A stretch of DNA of 64,000 bases, taken from the NCBI GenBank assembly GCA_907165065.1, contig OU015524.1:1054001-1118000 (forward strand), written 5' to 3'. The position numbers and the translations under genes are program-made. Within the stretch, counting starts at the first letter, position 1. The number at the start of each line of letters is the position of its first letter. Below the pieces are notes generated by a model that did no database searches, had not been told where the DNA came from, and was given only the letters and a program-made list of their open reading frames with translations. Positions 58,701 through 64,000 of this stretch are shown here, piece after piece. Origin of the DNA: Caprimulgus europaeus. Taxonomy: Eukaryota > Chordata > Aves > Caprimulgiformes > Caprimulgidae.

Positions 58701-59108
58701 TGAGAGGAGCAGGGACGTGAAAGGATCTCTTCTTATTTCCTCTGGGGAGAGATGGAAGAAAGAATCTGAGGCTCCTGTCAGAAAGAGACAGGAGGTCTAT
58801 GATGACAATTAGGTGAAGAAGATGATGTTGATAAAACAGTGAAGTAAAGGAAAGAGTAGTACAGGTGGAGCTTGGTGCTACCACCATGGACCACCAAGAA
58901 ACAGCTGATGCAAAAAATGAAATACCAACAGTTCCCAAGTGACAGGCAGAGAAATGAGCCAAAAATAACCAACATTAAAGCAAAATTCAGGCTTGTCAAA
59001 GCACTACTGACACTAAGAGAAAAAGAGCCAAGTGCAGCCAGCTAGTTGTTCCAAACACCTAGAAGTGCCAGCTGGCTTCTTCTGGAGGAAGCATCCATCA
59101 CCAAAATG
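55790..59108. other. gene-free unique DNA
   Basis: No gene was recognised. A GC-rich patch at about 57000-57120 lies under a 174-codon minus frame (56684-57208) that is Pro/Ser/Leu-rich and lacks domain features. Purine-rich sequence at 58680-58870 keeps the minus-strand frame 58591-58962 open by composition. Confidence 0.5.
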
Positions 59109-59279
59109 ATGGGGTTTTTTTCTTCTTTATTGACCATAGCAATATTTGTGCAGGTATTTGCAGTGTCTCTTATAAGAATATTAGTCAAGAAGAGGAAAGC
59201 AGTCCTAAATCGCCCTGTACAAGAGTGCTTAGAGCAGCAGCAGCAGCTCTCTTTCCTTCTCCATAAGGAGGCATTGTAA
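59109..59279 (+). other. 56-codon frame encoding a possible single-pass membrane peptide
   Basis: ATG at 59109 has a strong context (A at -3, G at +4). The peptide begins MGFFSSLLTIAIFVQVFAVS, a continuous hydrophobic segment, followed by LIRILVKKRKAV, a basic stop-transfer-like patch, and then a Gln/Leu-rich tail (LEQQQQLSFLL). This is the layout of a small tail-out membrane protein. There is no splice, promoter or conservation evidence, and such frames arise by chance in T-rich DNA. Confidence 0.15.
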
Positions 59280-61839
59280 CCAGAGAAGGATTTCCCTTTG
59301 GAAGAGGTGGTGTTACCAAAGAAACCGTAGATAAGGAGGAAGGAGTTGAGAAAGAAGAGTAATTGATAGGGATGCGTCCAGCACAGTTCAAGATTAATGT
59401 TCCTCCTAGTTTATCTCCTATTTCTTCCATGGATGATTTTCCAGCTTATTTGTGTAGTTAGCACTGGGAGTAGAGAGCTTGTGAAGCATAGAAGGACTCC
59501 ACAGAGTCTGCTGGATCTTTGCCATCACTATTTCAGCAGAGGAGGGAGAGACAACCTACCTGATTCTCCACATGTCTGCACCAGGGTAAATGAGAGGTGA
59601 GATGGATGGTCTGGAAGGGGCTGGTGTCACTGCTGGTCAGCATTGGCCAAGCCAGGCCACACTTGTGCATGGTGTGATAGAGTCAGAAGTGTGCAGCTGT
59701 GAACTGGGGAGCTGCTTCACTCCTTGTGGAAGAGGAGATCCTGAGGAGTTGGGAGGAAGAGTTGGTGCTGGGGAATGGAAGGGTGAGCTCTTGCTGCAAT
59801 GATTTCTACGCTAGAGAGACTCTGCTGTGGTGGGAGTCTGGGAAATCACAAATGCTATGGCTACAAGCTCAGCTTCTTGATGGACTTGGGGTATTCAGAA
59901 TTCTCTGTTGTGCTGGTGATTGCTGTTAACTCCCGATGTTTTGGATGTTTGTGTTGCCACTGTTGTTTGCAGCCGTCAGCCCTGTAAGAATGATAATGAT
60001 AATGTGCAAGTGTTGTTTTGTTTTCAGAAGTTGTGCACTTGACTTAGAGAAGTTGCACAGGAAGGTGTTGGCTTCAGCCAGAGGTTCCACTAGAGGTAAT
60101 TGCCTTGCAGGGGACAGCTGTCCAAAGAATGGGGGTAAATTATTAACTTTAAAGTTACTTTTTGATTTTTGTGTCCCATTCTGTCTGAAGAGGAGCCTTA
60201 TTTGGGGAACAAGCTCATACAAATATGTTTTGAAATACTGTAATATTCAGTGCATAGAGTGTCACCTGCAGAGCACTGTACTCCTCTGAGAGAGAATGAG
60301 TGTAACAGGTCACCCAAAGAGTGGATATCTCATTTCATGATGTAATCCCCCTCAATTCAGACAGTTCTCAAGCACTGTAACGGCAGAACGCGTCCTCCTG
60401 CCTGTCCCTTCTGGTACCTTTCCCGATGCTTTGGCCAGGTGTAAAGGAAGCAGTCAGAGAGAACATCATCATCTTTCTTGCTAGCAAATCTCCCGCTCCA
60501 GTATATTTCACTGTTCCTCTTCCTGCTCTACTTTCCCCTGTTTAATTTCATCCCATTACTCCTGTTTGTGTTTTGGGTCAGTTTAGCAATTCTCTGCTCA
60601 CATTTTTTTCTTCAATCCATCTTTGTCTCTCGCTGTGACATCAGTTATTTCTGGAGGAACCGAACTACAGCTACGTGGGCTACACAGTGAAAGTCAGGGT
60701 TTGGACAGTCCTCAGTCCCACAGCTGAAGGGAATGTATTTCACTGTTCAGGTCTGAAAACATGTTTGAGCATTAAGGGATTACACTGTGCTTGCCAGAGC
60801 TTCCCCTGGAAGATACCTACAGACACTGCTTTTGCTGTGTTGGAGGTCCAGGGCTTCTCTCTTTCTGTGGTTTCTTTGGTTGTAATGCCAGAGATGTTAT
60901 TCTCTCTCTGCTGCAGAGGGTTTAGCTATCTATCTCCTCTTCTGTGGGAGATTTTAAAACTTACCATTTTCCCTTCAGCTTTTTCTGATGTCTCCTCAGG
61001 TAGAATTTGATACAAGTTTATTCCAATGCTGATATTTTTTATTTTTCAAACAACTTTGAATTTTTGAACTTCAGAATTTGTGTTTGGAAGCTGTTCAAAC
61101 CTTGCCTGTTTAAAACAAAGGCTAATACATTATTTTACTTATTTAACTGAGATAATGGAGACTTTGAATGTACAATTTACCTGCATGTAATGCAGGTTGG
61201 AACAAGGCTTAACATTCACCAGAAATCTCATGTGTGTCCTCTGATTTACTGCGGATCGCTTCTCACTGGCGCTGGAAGCACAGATAAAATCAGGTCCATG
61301 ACACTGTGATGCCTGCAAGTGGTCTGTTCAGCTGCTCTGTAACAGACATTGAATCAAATCATTTTAGAAATCCCATACCAAAAACTTGTGTGTGCTTTCT
61401 CTTCCACTCTCTCACCGCTGTGCACGCTCGGCGTGCTCCGTTTGGCCTGTTACTGTGTCACTGACATTGATGTGTTATTTACTGAATTACATTTGTGTTC
61501 GGGGCCTCCTTTATTTCCAAAACATTTTCTTCAAGTCTTGCTTACCTTAAACATTCTCCTTTCTGTTTCTATAAAGCATTTCACGATGTGCTGATCCAGT
61601 AGGAAATTCACTTGTAAGGTCTGGCAGGAGCTGCCAATACTCGGGGCTTTTGGGGCAGCAGTGCAAACTTTATTGTCAGAGTTCTCACATCCCCTTTCTA
61701 TTCACCTGCTGGGTTTTTATGGCTTAGGAATCACAACGCCTTGTTTATGGTGGCAGTTTGTTATAGGGTAAGAATATACCAGAAATATTTTTTCAATTAC
61801 TGAAATAAAATACTGAAGATTCTGCCTGGGATACACGTT
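59280..61839. other. gene-free unique DNA with weak exon candidate
   Basis: No recognised gene or transposon apart from the candidate at 60028-60095. Around 61650-61680 the sequence GCAAACTTTATTGTCAGAG carries AATAAA on the minus strand, but no body of a transcript or LTR could be drawn. Confidence 0.45.
60028..60095 (+). other. candidate short exon
   Basis: A 68-base block follows a good acceptor (GTTGTTTTGTTTTCAG to 60027) and ends at a donor (AGAG then GTAATT at 60096). The frame entered in phase 2 is open (SCALDLEKLHRKVLASARG), and its charged, helical composition is protein-like. Another frame stops at once. The phase matches the exit phase of the candidate at 40876-40983. Chance is a real alternative. 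Confidence 0.22.
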
Positions 61840-62110
61840 AAGGAGAAATGGGGGGGATGTAATTCCCCTTGAGGAAGCAATGCAATTAGTTTAATAAATA
61901 AAGGGAGTGCATTAATTAGATTAATAAATTAAAAGAGCTGCTATTTGTCAGTGGTTGATTATAGCCAGCTTTTTGTTTGAGTATTATTTGGTCAGGAAGG
62001 GCAAATGTTTCTGCAATATGAATTACTATTACTCTTGATTTAAATAAATTTTATTTCAGACTTCAGTATCTTTCCCCTTTGAACACAGTCAAACGGTCAT
62101 CTGAGTTCTA
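61840..62110. promoter_or_regulatory. candidate AT-rich regulatory block with a spaced direct repeat
   Basis: ATTAGTTTAATAAAT (61885-61899) recurs as ATTAGATTAATAAAT (61915-61929), 30 bases apart with one mismatch, close to three helical turns. TTAATTAG and TTGATTATAGCC words are nearby. Homeodomain-type binding is plausible; there is no coding content. Confidence 0.35.
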
Positions 62111-62367
62111 CAGATTTTAACTGAGCTGTTTCCTGGGTTCCCAAACCCCAGTATCTGAATGTCGTGTGCAGTGTTATTGCACAAATATTCATCCTGATTG
62201 CATTACTTTCTCTGATTAGATGTAATGGCCCACTGTTAACAAATAAAATACCCACCATCACTTTGTCTAGCAGATTATGGCCAACAGGGCAAAATCAGTG
62301 CAGGCCAGGCCATTTGGTACTTCCAGCTGGCCAAAATCCAGTGTTTTTATGTCCATGCAGTTCCCAG

Positions 62368-62452
62368 CAAGGCAACCACCATGGTACTTTGTGTTGGTGA
62401 CAGCCAGCGGTGGTGCAGCCCCACGGCCAGGCTGCAGGCAGACACTGCTCAG
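62368..62452 (+). other. candidate exon with a Kozak ATG
   Basis: An 85-base block lies between a moderate acceptor (CCATGCAGTTCCCAG to 62367) and an ideal donor (CTCAG then GTGAGT at 62453). ATG at 62381 has the near-perfect context CCACCATGG and gives 24 open codons to the donor (phase 0). Another frame, entered with two completing bases, is also open (QPPWYFVLVTASGG). The two readings are incompatible, and neither product is recognised. Evidence is motif-based only. Confidence 0.25.
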
Positions 62453-62453
62453 G

Positions 62454-63160
62454 TGAGTGGGTCAGACAGTGACAGTTTGATGGAGCTGAACCTCTCAGCT
62501 TCTCTCACCCATCAGGAAGTAAATTACCAGGGAAACGCCCTTACAGCATAAGGTGTATTAACTCACATGCCTGCTTAGACGTATGTTTGAGTACACGTTA
62601 GATTAAATACTGTTATATAGCTACTGAAAAATCCATTCATTTTCGCACCAATGAAATGTGATTGCAAATGTTGATACTTAAAATACTTTTTTAAGTAAGG
62701 AGGGGGAAAAAATACAGTTTTCAGGAGTGTTCTGTCTCATGTTTGTGTTGTGCATCTGGAACGCATCCAAGAAATAAGTTATCAATACATTTGTTTATTT
62801 CTGAAATTCTTCAGCTGTGATCTGCAGGCAAAATATCAGTGTCAGTAGAGCACTAGCTGGGGCCTGAGGAAGGCAGTGAGCCTTTGGGAGGTTGGCCCAG
62901 GAAGGTTCTATCCAAAGGAGATGGAAATGAAGTGTAAGAAAGTCTGAGTGTAAATCACATCAGTGTGATCAGCACTCGGTACGCTCGTCTCCTTGCCCTT
63001 GCCTCTTTACCCTTTGCAGAAAGCCCCCAAATTTAATGTGAAAAAGACCAAGACCCCCCAAGTCACAGCATGTAACTGTTGCTTTGTTAACCTGGGAAGC
63101 ACCAGCTCAAAGCTGTGGTCTGTTTACACACTCTGGGAATTTTTCTGTTAGTGGTAGTTT
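62454..63160. other. gene-free unique DNA
   Basis: Nothing recognisable was seen apart from the donor of the preceding candidate exon. Confidence 0.55.
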
Positions 63161-63319
63161 GAAGTTGTGGCTGCTCCTCCCTGGAGATGTTCTCGGCCAG
63201 GTTGGATGAGGCTTTGAGCAACCTGATCTGGTGGAAGGTGTCCCTGCTGCTGGCAGGGGGTTGGGACTGGATGGGCTTTAAGGTCCTTTCCAACCCAAAC
63301 CATTCTGTGAGTCTGTGAA
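63161..63319 (+). mobile_element. CR1 LINE 3' tip, short
   Basis: The copy begins GAAGTTGTGGCTGCTCCTCC and contains CAGGTTGGATGAGGCTTTG, GGAAGGTGTCCCTGCTGC and GGGTTGGGACTGGATGGGC. It ends with the terminal repeat ATTCTGTGAGTCTGTGA. It is nearly identical in layout to the right part of the 51759-51993 copy, so the two belong to one subfamily. Only the last coding bases and the 3' UTR remain. Confidence 0.92.
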
Positions 63320-64000
63320 TTAACCCATCCCTCTGGTCAGTGGTGCCTTTTTATTAAACTCACTGCTCACCATCACTTGCTGGCATTGCTCGTTTTGTCT
63401 TGCTACCACATTGCCACTTAGGCAGTATGAATTAAAAAGCCATTGGAATATCCTATTTTCCTGTCTGGTGACATCTGTGGTAAATAGGGAGTTGGGATGC
63501 TAATTCAGAGGTGGGCTTGGTGTTTCATTTTTCCCAAGAAAATACAGAGATATAAAGAAAATCCTATACAATGAAGTAACTGCAGCACTTAGTTTGGACA
63601 GCATAGGCACATAAAGCTGTGGTAGCTGTAAAAACCGTTATCTTTTAGCAAACAACAGTCGCTCATCAAATGAGACAGTGATTTTAATGAAGAATCATAG
63701 ATAAGGGTACAGCAGCACATTGATTAATGCACACAGCAACTTCTCCTGAAGCACGACTGCATTAGGCCTGCACTCTTGCGATGATATGTAAGCTGTAATA
63801 AAGCTTTTACAGTTGTTCAATATCATGAATAGTATTAGCAGAATGATCAGAGTTTCTAGTTGAAATGGATGGCTATACATGCTGGACTTCTTAAAGTTCT
63901 CACTTTTTCATGTATGCACCTACATTATTATTAATCAGAGATAAACAAAGGAAAGAAATGTCCAGGAGAACTGAGGGGAAAAAAGTGAACAACCTCTGGT
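63320..64000. other. gene-free unique DNA at window end
   Basis: AT-rich sequence with no recognised gene or repeat. Confidence 0.55.

Noticed and set aside
61650-61680. Minus-strand AATAAA suggesting an antisense LTR or transcript end
   Set aside because: No LTR ends, exon or transcript body could be traced around it.
1-64000. CRISPR arrays, tRNA, rRNA, operon or prokaryotic features
   Set aside because: No regular spaced repeats, cloverleaf-forming tRNA promoter boxes or compact gene order were seen; the repeats are vertebrate (avian) in type.

Overview
The window looks like bird nuclear DNA, and almost all of it is non-coding. The evidence is a set of CR1 non-LTR retrotransposon 3' ends (several closing in the CR1 terminal repeat ATTCTGTGA), one solo LTR of the ERVL-like type common in birds, AT-rich unique sequence with rare CpG, and no compact gene structure. 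The CR1 tips near 51.8 and 63.2 kb resemble subfamilies common in neoavian birds, so a neoavian species is a reasonable guess. No complete protein-coding gene is present.

Layout. Bases 2-115 hold a 37-codon open frame with protein-like composition that ends in TGA and overlaps a GTGAGT donor. It could be the tail of an exon whose start lies outside the window. Bases 0.1-12.6 kb are plain intron-like or intergenic DNA; the best splice-bounded block there is 5813-5951, a possible 5' exon with an initiator ATG. Bases 12.6-29.5 kb are the richest in apparent regulatory sequence. They hold many blocks with the look of conserved developmental non-coding elements (homeodomain TAATTA groups, SOX-like ACAAT/ATTGT, MEIS/TGIF-type TGACAG, POU-like motifs), interrupted by an internally deleted CR1 (15.4 kb), a very old CR1 (23.6 kb), an open-frame CR1 fragment (26.9-27.8 kb) and an unidentified decayed frame (28.3-28.8 kb). 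Bases 29.5-45.9 kb are mostly plain, with an antisense CR1 tip (31.1 kb), simple repeats and a GC-rich block at 37.65-38.25 kb that may be an old LTR. Bases 45.9-53.4 kb carry the solo LTR, a 302-codon minus-strand frame of unknown status, two CR1 ends and a short CpG island lying between them. Bases 53.4-64 kb are AT-rich unique DNA with further regulatory-like blocks, a few weak exon candidates and one more CR1 tip.

Interpretation. The simplest reading is a stretch of large introns or gene desert near a developmentally regulated gene. Nothing here forms a recognisable multi-gene system. The most useful leads are the motif-dense non-coding blocks at 22.2-22.8 and 29.3 kb, the CpG island at 51.3-51.6 kb, the unidentified frame at 28.3-28.8 kb and a set of phase-compatible exon candidates on the + strand. 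Repeat identities come from recalled family consensus features, not from a database search. Conservation is inferred from appearance only.
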